Shown here: positions 38,270 through 51,600 of the stretch, in pieces
Position numbering within the stretch: the stretch's first letter is position 1
How the letters are laid out: each line of letters starts with the position of its first letter
DNA from: Meconema thalassinum
Taxonomy: Eukaryota > Arthropoda > Insecta > Orthoptera > Tettigoniidae
NCBI GenBank assembly: GCA_946902985.2
Contig: CAMPQE020000052.1
Location: forward strand, 1-64,000
Length of the DNA: 64,000 nucleotides
Reading direction: 5' to 3'
The notes under the pieces: model-generated
Databases searched by the model: none
What the model was told of the DNA's origin: nothing
What the model saw: only the letters and a program-made list of their open reading frames with translations
Translations under genes and position numbers: made by a program

Positions 38270-41200
38270 AAACCTTGACGGTATTAGAGGGCAGAGCTGC
38301 AAAGTGGGAGATGGTGAGGATCCTTGACGGTATTAGAGGACAGAGCTGCACAGTGGGAGATGGTGAGGATCCTTGACGGTATTAGAGGGCAGAGCTGCAC
38401 AGTGGGAGATGGTGAGGAACCTTGACGGTATTAGAGGGCAGAGCTGCAAAGTGGGAGATGGTGAGGAACCTTGACGGTATTAGAGGGCAGAGCTGCACAG
38501 TGGGAGATGGTGAGGATCCTTGACGGTATTAAAGGGCAGAGCTGCAAAGTGGGAGATGGTGAGGAACCTTGACGGTATTAGAGGGCAGAGCTGCAAAGTG
38601 GGAGATGGTGAGGAACCTTGACGGTATTAGAGGGCAGAGCTGCAAAGTGGGAGATGGTGAGGAACCTTGACGGTATTAGAGGGCAGAGCTGCAAAGTGGG
38701 AGATGGTGAGGAACCTTGACGGTATTAGAGGGCAGAGCTGCACAGTGGGAGATGGTGAGGAACCTTGACGGTATTAGAGGGCAGAGCTGCACAGTGGGAG
38801 ATGGTGAGGAACCTTGACGGTATTAGAGGGCAGAGCTGCAAAGTGGGAGATTGTGAGGAACCTTGACGGTATTAGAGGGCAGAGCTGCACAGTGGGAGAT
38901 GGTGAGGAACCTTGACGGTATTAGAGGGCAGAGCTGCACAGTGGGAGATGGTGAGGAACCTTGACGGTATTAGAGGGCAGAGCTGCACAGTGGGAGATGG
39001 TGAGGATCCTTGACGGTATTAGAGGGCAGAGCTGCACAGTGGGAGATGGTGAGGAACCTTGACGGTATTAGAGGGCAGAGCTGCACAGTGGGAGATGGTG
39101 AGGAACCTTGACGGTATTAGAGGGCAGAGCTGCACAGTGGGAGATGGTGAGGATCCTTGACGGTATTAGAGGGCAGAGTCGCACAGTGGGAGATGGTGAG
39201 GAACCTTGACGGTATTAGAGGGCAGAGCTGCACAGTGGGAGATGGTGAGGAACCTTGACGGTATTAGAGGGCAGAGCTGCACAGTGGGAGATGGTGAGGA
39301 ACCTTGACGGTATTAGAGGGCAGAGCTGCACAGTGGGAGATGGTGAGGAACCTTGACGGTATTAGAGGACAGAGCTGCACAGTGGGAGATGGTGAGGAAC
39401 CTTGACGGTATTAGAGGGCAGAGCTGCACAGTGGGAGATGGTGAGGAACCTTGACGGTATTAGAGGGCAGAGCTGCACAGTGGGAGATGGTGAGGAACCT
39501 TGACGGTATTAGAGGGCAGAGCTGCACAGTGGGAGATGGTGAGGAACCTTGACGGTATTAGAGGGCAGAGCTGCACAGTGGGAGATGGTGAGGAACCTTG
39601 ACGGTATTAGAGGGCAGAGCTGCACAGTGGGAGATGGTGAGGAACCTTGACGGTATTAGAGGACAGAGCTGCACAGTGGGAGATGGTGAGGAACCTTGAC
39701 GGTATTAGAGGACAGAGCTGCACAGTGGGAGATGGTGAGGATCCTTGACGGTATTAGAGGGCAGAGCTGCACAGTGGGAGATTGTGAGGAACCTTGACGG
39801 TATTAGAGGGCAGAGCTGCACAGTGGGAGATGGTGAGGAACCTTGACGGTATTAGAGGGCAGAGCTGCACAGTGGGAGATGGTGAGGAACCTTGACGGTA
39901 TTAGAGGGCAGAGCTGCAAAGTGGGAGATGGTGAGGAACCTTGACGGTATTAGAGGGCAGAGCTGCACAGTGGGAGATGGTGAGGATCCTTGACGGTATT
40001 AGAGGACAGAGCTGCACAGTGGGAGATGGTGAGGAACCTTGACGGTATTAGAGGACAGAGCTGCACAGTGGGAGATGGTGAGGAACCTTGACGGTATTAG
40101 AGGGCAGAGCTGCACAGTGGGAGATGGTGAGGAACCTTGACGGTATTAGAGGACAGAGCTGCAAAGTGGGAGATGGTGAGGATCCTTGACGTTATTAGAG
40201 GGCAGAGCTGCAAAGTGGGAGATGGTGAGGAACCTTGACGGTATTAGAGGGCAGAGCTGCAAAGTGGGAGATGGTGAGGAACCTTGACGGTATTAGAGGG
40301 CAGAGCTGCACAGTGGGAGATGGTGAGGAACCTTGACGGTATTAGAGGGCAGAGCTGCAAAGTGGGAGATGGTGAGGATCCTTGACGGTATTAGAGGGCA
40401 GAGCTTCAAAGTGGGAGATGGTGAGGAACCTTGACGGTATTAGAGGGCAGAGCTGCACAGTGGGAGATGGTGAGGATCCTTGACGGTATTAGAGGGCAGA
40501 GCTGCACAGTGGGAGATGGTGAGGATCCTTGACGGTATTAGAGGGCAGAGCTGCAAAGTGGGAGATGGTGAGGATCCTTGACGGTATTAGAGGGCAGAGC
40601 TGCAAAGTGGGAGATGGTGAGGAACCTTGACGGTATTAGAGGACAGAGCTGCACAGTGGGAGATGGTGAGGAACCTTGACGGTATTAGAGGGCAGAGCTG
40701 CACAGTGGGAGATGGTGAGGATCCTTGACGGTATTAGAGGGCAGAGCTGCACAGTGGGAGATGGTGAGGATCCTTGACGGTATTAGAGGGCAGAGCTGCA
40801 CAGTGGGAGATTGTGAGGAACCTTGACGGTATTAGAGGGCAGAGCTGCACAGTGGGAGATGGTGAGGAACCTTGACGGTATTAGAGGGCAGAGCTGCACA
40901 GTGGGAGATGGTGAGGATCCTTGACGGTATTAGAGGGCAGAGCTGCACAGTGGGAGATGGTGAGGATCCTTGACGGTATTAGAGGGCAGAGCTGCACAGT
41001 GGGAGATGGTGAGGAACCTTGACGGTATTAGAGGGCAGAGCTGCACAGTGGGAGATGGTGAGGATCCTTGACGGTATTAGAGGGCAGAGCTGCACAGTGG
41101 GAGATGGTGAGGATCCTTGACGGTATTAGAGGGCAGAGCTGCACAGTGGGAGATGGTGAGGATCCTTGACGGTATTAGAGGGCAGAGCTGCACAGTGGGA

Positions 41201-43414
41201 GATGGTGAGGATCCTTGACGGTATTAGAGGGCAGAGCTGCAAAGTGGGAGATGGTGAGGAACCTTGACGGTATTAGAGGACAGAGCTGCAAAGTGGGAGA
41301 TGGTGAGGAACCTTGACGGTATTAGAGGGCAGAGCTGCACAGTGGGAGATGGTGAGGAACCTTGACGGTATTAGAGGGCAGAGCTGCACAGTGGGAGATG
41401 GTGAGGATCCTTGACGGTATTAGAGGACAGAGCTGCACAGTGGGAGATGGTGAGGAACCTTGACGGTATTAGAGGGCAGAGCTGCAAAGTGGGAGATGGT
41501 GAGGATCCTTGACGGTATTAGAGGACAGAGCTGCACAGTGGGAGATGGTGAGGATCCTTGACGGTATTAGAGGACAGAGCTGCACAGTGGGAGATGGTGA
41601 GGAACCTTGACGGTATTAGAGGGCAGAGCTGCACAGTGGGAGATGGTGAGGAACCTTGACGGTATTAGAGGGCAGAGCTGCAAAGTGGGAGATGGTGAGG
41701 AACCTTGACGGTATTAGAGGGCAGAGCTGCACAGTGGGAGATGGTGAGGAACCTTGACGGTATTAGAGGGCAGAGCTGCACAGTGGGAGATGGTGAGGAA
41801 CCTTGACGGTATTAGAGGGCAGAGCTGCACAGTGGGAGATGGTGAGGATCCTTGACGGTATTAGAGGACAGAGCTGCACAGTGGGAGATGGTGAGGATCC
41901 TTGACGGTATTAGAGGGCAGAGCTGCAAAGTGGGAGATGGTGAGGATCCTTGACGGTATTAGAGGGCAGAGCTGCAAAGTGGGAGATGGTGAGGATCCTT
42001 GACGGTATTAGAGGGCAGAGCTGCAAAGTGGGAGATGGTGAGGATCCTTGACGGTATTAGAGGGCAGAGCTGCAAAGTGGGAGATGGTGAGGAACCTTGA
42101 CGGTATTAGAGGGCAGAGCTGCAAAGTGGGAGATGGTGAGGATCCTTGACGGTATTAGAGGGCAGAGCTGCAAAGTGGGAGATGGTGAGGAACCTTGACG
42201 GTATTAGAGGGCAGAGCTGCACAGTGGGAGATGGTGAGGAACCTTGACGGTATTAGAGGGCAGAGCTGCACAGTGGGAGATGGTGAGGATCCTTGACGGT
42301 ATTAGAGGGCAGAGCTGCACAGTGGGAGATGGTGAGGATCCTTGACGGTATTAGAGGGCAGAGCTGCAAAGTGGGAGATGGTGAGGAACCTTGACGGTAT
42401 TAGAGGGCAGAGCTGCAAAGTGGGAGATGGTGAGGATCCTTGACGGTATTAGAGGGCAGAGCTGCACAGTGGGAGATGGTGAGGATCCTTGACGGTATTA
42501 GAGGGCAGAGCTGCAAAGTGGGAGATGGTGAGGAACCTTGACGGTATTAGAGGGCAGAGCCGCAAAGTGGGAGATGGTGAGGAACCTTGACGGTATTAGA
42601 GGGCAGAGCTGCACAGTGGGAGATGGTGAGGAACCTTGACGGTATTAGAGGGCAGAGCTGCACAGTGGGAGATGGTGAGGAACCTTGACGGTATTAGAGG
42701 GCAGAGCTGCACAGTGGGAGATGGTGAGGATCCTTGACGGTATTAGAGGGCAGAGCTGCAAAGTGGGAGATGGTGAGGATACTTGACGGTATTAGAGGGC
42801 AGAGCTGCACAGTGGGAGATGGTGCGGATCCTTGACGGTATTAGAGGGCAGAACTGCACAGTGGGAGATGGTGAGGATCCTTGACGGTATTAGAGGGCAG
42901 AGCTGCACAGTGGGAGATGGTGAGGATCCTTGACGGTATTAGAGGGCAGAGCTGCACAGTGGGAGATGGTGAGGATCCTTGACGGTATTAGAGGGCAGAG
43001 CTGCACAGTGGGAGATGGTGAGGAAACTTGACGGTATTAGAGGGCAGAGCTGCACAGTGGGAGATGGTGAGGAACCTTGACGGTATTAGAGGACAGAGCT
43101 GCAAAGTGGGAGATGGTGAGGAACCTTGACGGTATTAGAGGGCAGAGCTGCAAAGTGGGAGATGGTGAGGAACCTTGACGGTATTAGAGGGCAGAGCTGC
43201 ACAGTGGGAGATGGTGAGGATCCTTGACGGCATTAGAGGGCAGAGCTGCACAGTGGGAGATGGTGAGGATCCTTGACGGTATTAGAGGGCAGAGCTGCAC
43301 AGTGGGAGATGGTGAGGAACCTTGACGGTATTAGAGGGCAGAGCTGCACAGTGGGAGATGGTGAGGAACCATGACGGTATTAGAGGGCAGAGCTGCACAG
43401 TGGGAGATGGTGAG
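38270..43414. repeat. HOR block 4 (105 units, 5,145 bp), near-identical to block 1
   Basis: It carries the full landmark set: GAGAAACC (38,270), ATTAAAG (38,532), GAGTCGCAC (39,179), GACGTTATT (40,192), GCTTCAAAG (40,406), GCCGCAAAG (42,561), GATACTTG (42,778), CGGCATTAG (43,231) and CCATGACGG (43,366). Every shared position is 14,700 bp (300 units) from block 1. Blocks 1-3 follow CCATGACGG with GGACAG and GCAAAG, whereas blocks 4-6 follow it with GGGCAG and GCACAG, so there are two right-junction types. Confidence 0.88.
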
Positions 43415-46400
43415 GAACCTTGACGGTATTAGAGGACAGAGCTGCACAGTGGGAGATGGTGAGGATCCTTGACGGTATTAGAGGGCAGAGCTGCACAGTG
43501 GGAGATGGTGAGGAACCTTGACGGTATTAGAGGGCAGAGCTGCACAGTGGGAGATGGTGAGGAACCTTGACGGTATTAGAGGGCAGAGCTGCACAGTGGG
43601 AGATGGTGAGGATCCTTGACGGTATTAGAGGGCAGAGCTGCACAGTGGGAGATGGTGAGGAACCTTGACGGTATTAGAGGGCAGAGCTGCAAAGTGGGAG
43701 ATGGTGAGGATCCTTGACGGTATTAGAGGGCAGAGCTGCACAGTGGGAGATGGTGAGGAACCTTGACGGTATTAGAGGGCAGAGCTGCAAAGTGGGAGAT
43801 GGTGAGGATCCTTGACGGTATTAGAGGGCAGAGCTGCAAAGTGGGAGATGGTGAGGAACCTTGACGGTATTAGAGGGCAGAGCTGCACAGTGGGAGATGG
43901 TGAGGAACCTTGACGGTATTAGAGGGCAGAGCTGCAAAGTGGGAGATGGTGAGGATCCTTGACGGTATTAGAGGGCAGAGCTGCAAAGTGGGAGATGGTG
44001 AGGAACCTTGACGGTATTAGAGGGCAGAGCTGCACAGTGGGAGATGGTGAGGAACCTTGACGGTATTAGAGGGCAGAGCTGCACAGTGGGAGATGGTGAG
44101 GAACCTTGACGGTATTAGAGGGCAGAGCTGCACAGTGGGAGATGGTGAGGAACCTTGACGGTATTAGAGGGCAGAGCTGCACAGTGGGAGATGGTGAGGA
44201 TCCTTGACGGTATTAGAGGGCAGAGCTGCACAGTGAGAGATGGTGAGGAACCTTGACGGTATTAGAGGGCAGAGCTGCACAGTGGGAGATGGTGAGGAAC
44301 CTTGACGGTATTAGAGGGCAGAGCTGCACAGTGGGAGATGGTGAGGATCCTTGACGGTATTAGAGGGCAGAGTCGCACAGTGGGAGATGGTGAGGAACCT
44401 TGACGGTATTAGAGGGCAGAGCTGCACAGTGGGAGATGGTGAGGAACCTTGACGGTATTAGAGGGCAGAGCTGCACAGTGGGAGATGGTGAGGAACCTTG
44501 ACGGTATTAGAGGGCAGAGCTGCACAGTGGGAGATGGTGAGGAACCTTGACGGTATTAGAGGACAGAGCTGCACAGTGGGAGATGGTGAGGAACCTTGAC
44601 GGTATTAGAGGGCAGAGCTGCACAGTGGGAGATGGTGAGGAACCTTGACGGTATTAGAGGGCAGAGCTGCACAGTGGGAGATGGTGAGGAACCTTGACGG
44701 TATTAGAGGGCAGAGCTGCACAGTGGGAGATGGTGAGGAACCTTGACGGTATTAGAGGGCAGAGCTGCACAGTGGGAGATGGTGAGGAACCTTGACGGTA
44801 TTAGAGGGCAGAGCTGCACAGTGGGAGATGGTGAGGAACCTTGACGGTATTAGAGGACAGAGCTGCACAGTGGGAGATGGTGAGGAACCTTGACGGTATT
44901 AGAGGACAGAGCTGCACAGTGGGAGATGGTGAGGATCCTTGACGGTATTAGAGGGCAGAGCTGCACAGTGGGAGATTGTGAGGAACCTTGACGGTATTAG
45001 AGGGCAGAGCTGCACAGTGGGAGATGGTGAGGAACCTTGACGGTATTAGAGGGCAGAGCTGCACAGTGGGAGATGGTGAGGAACCTTGACGGTATTAGAG
45101 GGCAGAGCTGCAAAGTGGGAGATGGTGAGGAACCTTGACGGTATTAGAGGGCAGAGCTGCACAGTGGGAGATGGTGAGGATCCTTGACGGTATTAGAGGA
45201 CAGAGCTGCACAGTGGGAGATGGTGAGGAACCTTGACGGTATTAGAGGACAGAGCTGCACAGTGGGAGATGGTGAGGAACCTTGACGGTATTAGAGGGCA
45301 GAGCTGCACAGTGGGAGATGGTGAGGAACCTTGACGGTATTAGAGGACAGAGCTGCAAAGTGGGAGATGGTGAGGATCCTTGACGTTATTAGAGGGCAGA
45401 GCTGCAAAGTGGGAGATGGTGAGGAACCTTGACGGTATTAGAGGGCAGAGCTGCAAAGTGGGAGATGGTGAGGAACCTTGACGGTATTAGAGGGCAGAGC
45501 TGCACAGTGGGAGATGGTGAGGAACCTTGACGGTATTAGAGGGCAGAGCTGCAAAGTGGGAGATGGTGAGGATCCTTGACGGTATTAGAGGGCAGAGCTT
45601 CAAAGTGGGAGATGGTGAGGAACCTTGACGGTATTAGAGGGCAGAGCTGCACAGTGGGAGATGGTGAGGATCCTTGACGGTATTAGAGGGCAGAGCTGCA
45701 CAGTGGGAGATGGTGAGGATCCTTGACGGTATTAGAGGGCAGAGCTGCAAAGTGGGAGATGGTGAGGATCCTTGACGGTATTAGAGGGCAGAGCTGCAAA
45801 GTGGGAGATGGTGAGGAACCTTGACGGTATTAGAGGACAGAGCTGCACAGTGGGAGATGGTGAGGAACCTTGACGGTATTAGAGGGCAGAGCTGCACAGT
45901 GGGAGATGGTGAGGATCCTTGACGGTATTAGAGGGCAGAGCTGCACAGTGGGAGATGGTGAGGATCCTTGACGGTATTAGAGGGCAGAGCTGCACAGTGG
46001 GAGATGGTGAGGAACCTTGACGGTATTAGAGGGCAGAGCTGCACAGTGGGAGATGGTGAGGAACCTTGACGGTATTAGAGGGCAGAGCTGCACAGTGGGA
46101 GATGGTGAGGATCCTTGACGGTATTAGAGGGCAGAGCTGCACAGTGGGAGATGGTGAGGATCCTTGACGGTATTAGAGGGCAGAGCTGCACAGTGGGAGA
46201 TGGTGAGGAACCTTGACGGTATTAGAGGGCAGAGCTGCACAGTGGGAGATGGTGAGGATCCTTGACGGTATTAGAGGGCAGAGCTGCACAGTGGGAGATG
46301 GTGAGGATCCTTGACGGTATTAGAGGGCAGAGCTGCACAGTGGGAGATGGTGAGGATCCTTGACGGTATTAGAGGGCAGAGCTGCACAGTGGGAGATGGT

Positions 46401-48608
46401 GAGGATCCTTGACGGTATTAGAGGGCAGAGCTGCAAAGTGGGAGATGGTGAGGAACCTTGACGGTATTAGAGGACAGAGCTGCAAAGTGGGAGATGGTGA
46501 GGAACCTTGACGGTATTAGAGGGCAGAGCTGCACAGTGGGAGATGGTGAGGAACCTTGACGGTATTAGAGGGCAGAGCTGCACAGTGGGAGATGGTGAGG
46601 ATCCTTGACGGTATTAGAGGACAGAGCTGCACAGTGGGAGATGGTGAGGAACCTTGACGGTATTAGAGGGCAGAGCTGCAAAGTGGGAGATGGTGAGGAT
46701 CCTTGACGGTATTAGAGGACAGAGCTGCACAGTGGGAGATGGTGAGGATCCTTGACGGTATTAGAGGACAGAGCTGCACAGTGGGAGATGGTGAGGAACC
46801 TTGACGGTATTAGAGGGCAGAGCTGCACAGTGGGAGATGGTGAGGAACCTTGACGGTATTAGAGGGCAGAGCTGCAAAGTGGGAGATGGTGAGGAACCTT
46901 GACGGTATTAGAGGGCAGAGCTGCACAGTGGGAGATGGTGAGGAACCTTGACGGTATTAGAGGGCAGAGCTGCACAGTGGGAGATGGTGAGGAACCTTGA
47001 CGGTATTAGAGGGCAGAGCTGCACAGTGGGAGATGGTGAGGATCCTTGACGGTATTAGAGGACAGAGCTGCACAGTGGGAGATGGTGAGGATCCTTGACG
47101 GTATTAGAGGGAAGAGCTGCAAAGTGGGAGATGGTGAGGATCCTTGACGGTATTAGAGGGCAGAGCTGCAAAGTGGGAGATGGTGAGGATCCTTGACGGT
47201 ATTAGAGGGCAGAGCTGCAAAGTGGGAGATGGTGAGGATCCTTGACGGTATTAGAGGGCAGAGCTGCAAAGTGGGAGATGGTGAGGAACCTTGACGGTAT
47301 TAGAGGGCAGAGCTGCAAAGTGGGAGATGGTGAGGATCCTTGACGGTATTAGAGGGCAGAGCTGCAAAGTGGGAGATGGTGAGGAACCTTGACGGTATTA
47401 GAGGGCAGAGCTGCACAGTGGGAGATGGTGAGGAACCTTGACGGTATTAGAGGGCAGAGCTGCACAGTGGGAGATGGTGAGGATCCTTGACGGTATTAGA
47501 GGGCAGAGCTGCACAGTGGGAGATGGTGAGGATCCTTGACGGTATTAGAGGGCAGAGCTGCAAAGTGGGAGATGGTGAGGAACCTTGACGGTATTAGAGG
47601 GCAGAGCTGCAAAGTGGGAGATGGTGAGGATCCTTGACGGTATTAGAGGGCAGAGCTGCACAGTGGGAGATGGTGAGGATCCTTGACGGTATTAGAGGGC
47701 AGAGCTGCAAAGTGGGAGATGGTGAGGAACCTTGACGGTATTAGAGGGCAGAGCCGCAAAGTGGGAGATGGTGAGGAACCTTGACGGTATTAGAGGGCAG
47801 AGCTGCACAGTGGGAGATGGTGAGGAACCTTGACGGTATTAGAGGGCAGAGCTGCACAGTGGGAGATGGTGAGGAACCTTGACGGTATTAGAGGGCAGAG
47901 CTGCACAGTGGGAGATGGTGAGGATCCTTGACGGTATTAGAGGGCAGAGCTGCAAAGTGGGAGATGGTGAGGATACTTGACGGTATTAGAGGGCAGAGCT
48001 GCACAGTGGGAGATGGTGCGGATCCTTGACGGTATTAGAGGGCAGAACTGCACAGTGGGAGATGGTGAGGATCCTTGACGGTATTAGAGGGCAGAGCTGC
48101 ACAGTGGGAGATGGTGAGGATCCTTGACGGTATTAGAGGGCAGAGCTGCACAGTGGGAGATGGTGAGGAACCTTGACGGTATTAGAGGGCAGAGCTGCAC
48201 AGTGGGAGATGGTGAGGAAACTTGACGGTATTAGAGGGCAGAGCTGCACAGTGGGAGATGGTGAGGAACCTTGACGGTATTAGAGGACAGAGCTGCAAAG
48301 TGGGAGATGGTGAGGAACCTTGACGGTATTAGAGGGCAGAGCTGCAAAGTGGGAGATGGTGAGGAACCTTGACGGTATTAGAGGGCAGAGCTGCACAGTG
48401 GGAGATGGTGAGGATCCTTGACGGCATTAGAGGGCAGAGCTGCACAGTGGGAGATGGTGAGGATCCTTGACGGTATTAGAGGGCAGAGCTGCACAGTGGG
48501 AGATGGTGAGGAACCTTGACGGTATTAGAGGGCAGAGCTGCACAGTGGGAGATGGTGAGGAACCATGACGGTATTAGAGGGCAGAGCTGCACAGTGGGAG
48601 ATGGTGAG
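43415..48608. repeat. HOR block 5 (106 units, 5,194 bp)
   Basis: GAGTCGCAC (44,373), GACGTTATT (45,386), GCTTCAAAG (45,600), GCCGCAAAG (47,755), GATACTTG (47,972), CGGCATTAG (48,425) and CCATGACGG (48,560) are all exactly 5,194 bp after block 4. GAGAAACC is absent because the left end was replaced by a run of GCACAG-type units. Private changes include GTGAGAGATGG near 44,235. Confidence 0.86.
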
Positions 48609-51600
48609 GAACCTTGACGGTATTAGAGGACAGAGCTGCACAGTGGGAGATGGTGAGGATCCTTGACGGTATTAGAGGGCAGAGCTGCACAGTGGGAGAT
48701 GGTGAGGAACCTTGACGGTATTAGAGGGCAGAGCTGCACAGTGGGAGATGGTGAGGAACCTTGACGGTATTAGAGGGCAGAGCTGCACAGTGGGAGAAGG
48801 TGAGGATCCTTGACGGTATTAGAGGGCAGAGCTGCACAGTGGGAGATGGTGAGGAACCTTGACGGTATTAGAGGGCAGAGCTGCAAAGTGGGAGATGGTG
48901 AGGATCCTTGACGGTATTAGAGGGCAGAGCTGCACAGTGGGAGATGGTGAGGAACCTTGACGGTATTAGAGGGCAGAGCTGCAAAGTGGGAGATGGTGAG
49001 GATCCTTGACGGTATTAGAGGGCAGAGCTGCAAAGTGGGAGATGGTGAGGAACCTTGACGGTATTAGAGGGCAGAGCTGCACAGTGGGAGATGGTGAGGA
49101 ACCTTGACGGTATTAGAGGGCAGAGCTGCAAAGTGGGAGATGGTGAGGATCCTTGACGGTATTAGAGGGCAGAGCTGCAAAGTGGGAGATGGTGAGGAAC
49201 CTTGACGGTATTAGAGGGCAGAGCTGCACAGTGGGAGATGGTGAGGAACCTTGACGGTATTAGAGGGCAGAGCTGCAAAGTGGGAGATGGTGAGGAACCT
49301 TGACGGTATTAGAGGGCAGAGCTGCAAAGTGGGAGATGGTGAGGAACCTTGACGGTATTAGAGGGCAGAGCTGCAAAGTGGGAGATGGTGAGGAACCTTG
49401 ACGGTATTAGAGGGCAGAGCTGCACAGTGGGAGATGGTGAGGAACCTTGACGGTATTAGAGGGCAGAGCTGCAAAGTGGGAGATGGTGAGGAACCTTGAC
49501 GGTATTAGAGGGCAGAGCTGCACAGTGGGAGATGGTGAGGAACCTTGACGGTATTAGAGGGCAGAGCTGCAAAGTGGGAGATGGTGAGGAACCTTGACGG
49601 TATTAGAGGGCAGAGCTGCACAGTGGGAGATGGTGAGGATCCTTGACGGTATTAGAGGGCAGAGCTGCACAGTGGGAGATGGTGAGGAACCTTGACGGTA
49701 TTAGAGGGCAGAGCTGCACAGTGGGAGATGGTGAGGAACCTTGACGGTATTAGAGGGCAGAGCTGCACAGTGGGAGATGGTGAGGAACCTTGACGGTATT
49801 AGAGGGCAGAGCTGCAAAGTGGGAGATGGTGAGGATCCTTGACGGTATTAGAGGGCAGATCTGCACAGTGGGAGATGGTGAGGATCCTTGACGGTATTAG
49901 AAGGCAGAGCTGCACAGTGGGAGATGGTGAGGAACCTTGACGGTATTAGAGGGCAGAGCTGCACAGTGGGAGATGGTGAGGATCCTTGACGGTATTAGAG
50001 GACAGAGCTGCAAAGTGGGAGATGGTGAGAAACCTTGACGGTATTAGAGGGCAGAGCTGCAAAGTGGGAGATGGTGAGGATCCTTGACGGTATTAGAGGA
50101 CAGAGCTGCACAGTGGGAGATGGTGAGGATCCTTGACGGTATTAGAGGGCAGAGCTGCACAGTGGGAGATGGTGAGGAACCTTGACGGTATTAGAGGGCA
50201 GAGCTGCAAAGTGGGAGAAGGTGAGGAACCTTGACGGTATTAGAGGGCAGAGCTGCAAAGTGGGAGATGGTGAGGATCCTTGACGGTATTAGAGGACAGA
50301 GCTGCACAGTGGGAGATGGTGAGGATCCTTGACGGTATTAGAGGACAGAGCTGCAAAGTGGGAGATGGTGAGAAACCTTGACGGTATTAGAGGGCAGAGC
50401 TGCAAAGTGGGAGATGGTGAGGATCCTTGACGGTATTAGAGGACAGAGCTGCACAGTGGGAGATGGTGAGGATCCTTGACGGTATTAGAGGGCAGAGCTG
50501 CACAGTGGGAGATGGTGAGGAACCTTGACGGTATTAGAGGGCAGAGCTGCAAAGTGGGAGATGGTGAGGAACCTTGACGGTATTAGAGGGCAGAGCTGCA
50601 CAGTGGGAGATGGTGAGGATCCTTGACGGTATTAAAGGGCAGAGCTGCAAAGTGGGAGATGGTGAGGAACCTTGACGGTATTAGAGGGCAGAGCTGCAAA
50701 GTGGGAGATGGTGAGGAACCTTGACGGTATTAGAGGGCAGAGCTGCAAAGTGGGAGATGGTGAGGAACCTTGACGGTATTAGAGGGCAGAGCTGCAAAGT
50801 GGGAGATGGTGAGGAACCTTGACGGTATTAGAGGGCAGAGCTGCACAGTGGGAGATGGTGAGGAACCTTGACGGTATTAGAGGGCAGAGCTGCACAGTGG
50901 GAGATGGTGAGGAACCTTGACGGTATTAGAGGGCAGAGCTGCAAAGTGGGAGATGGTGAGGAACCTTGACGGTATTAGAGGGCAGAGCTGCACAGTGGGA
51001 GATGGTGAGGAACCTTGACGGTATTAGAGGGCAGAGCTGCACAGTGGGAGATGGTGAGGAACCTTGACGGTATTAGAGGGCAGAGCTGCACAGTGGGAGA
51101 TGGTGAGGATCCTTGACGGTATTAGAGGGCAGAGCTGCACAGTGGGAGATGGTGAGGAACCTTGACGGTATTAGAGGGCAGAGCTGCACAGTGGGAGATG
51201 GTGAGGAACCTTGACGGTATTAGAGGGCAGAGCTGCACAGTGGGAGATGGTGAGGATCCTTGACGGTATTAGAGGGCAGAGTCGCACAGTGGGAGATGGT
51301 GAGGAACCTTGACGGTATTAGAGGGCAGAGCTGCACAGTGGGAGATGGTGAGGAACCTTGACGGTATTAGAGGGCAGAGCTGCACAGTGGGAGATGGTGA
51401 GGAACCTTGACGGTATTAGAGGGCAGAGCTGCACAGTGGGAGATGGTGAGGAACCTTGACGGTATTAGAGGACAGAGCTGCACAGTGGGAGATGGTGAGG
51501 AACCTTGACGGTATTAGAGGGCAGAGCTGCACAGTGGGAGATGGTGAGGAACCTTGACGGTATTAGAGGGCAGAGCTGCACAGTGGGAGATGGTGAGGAA

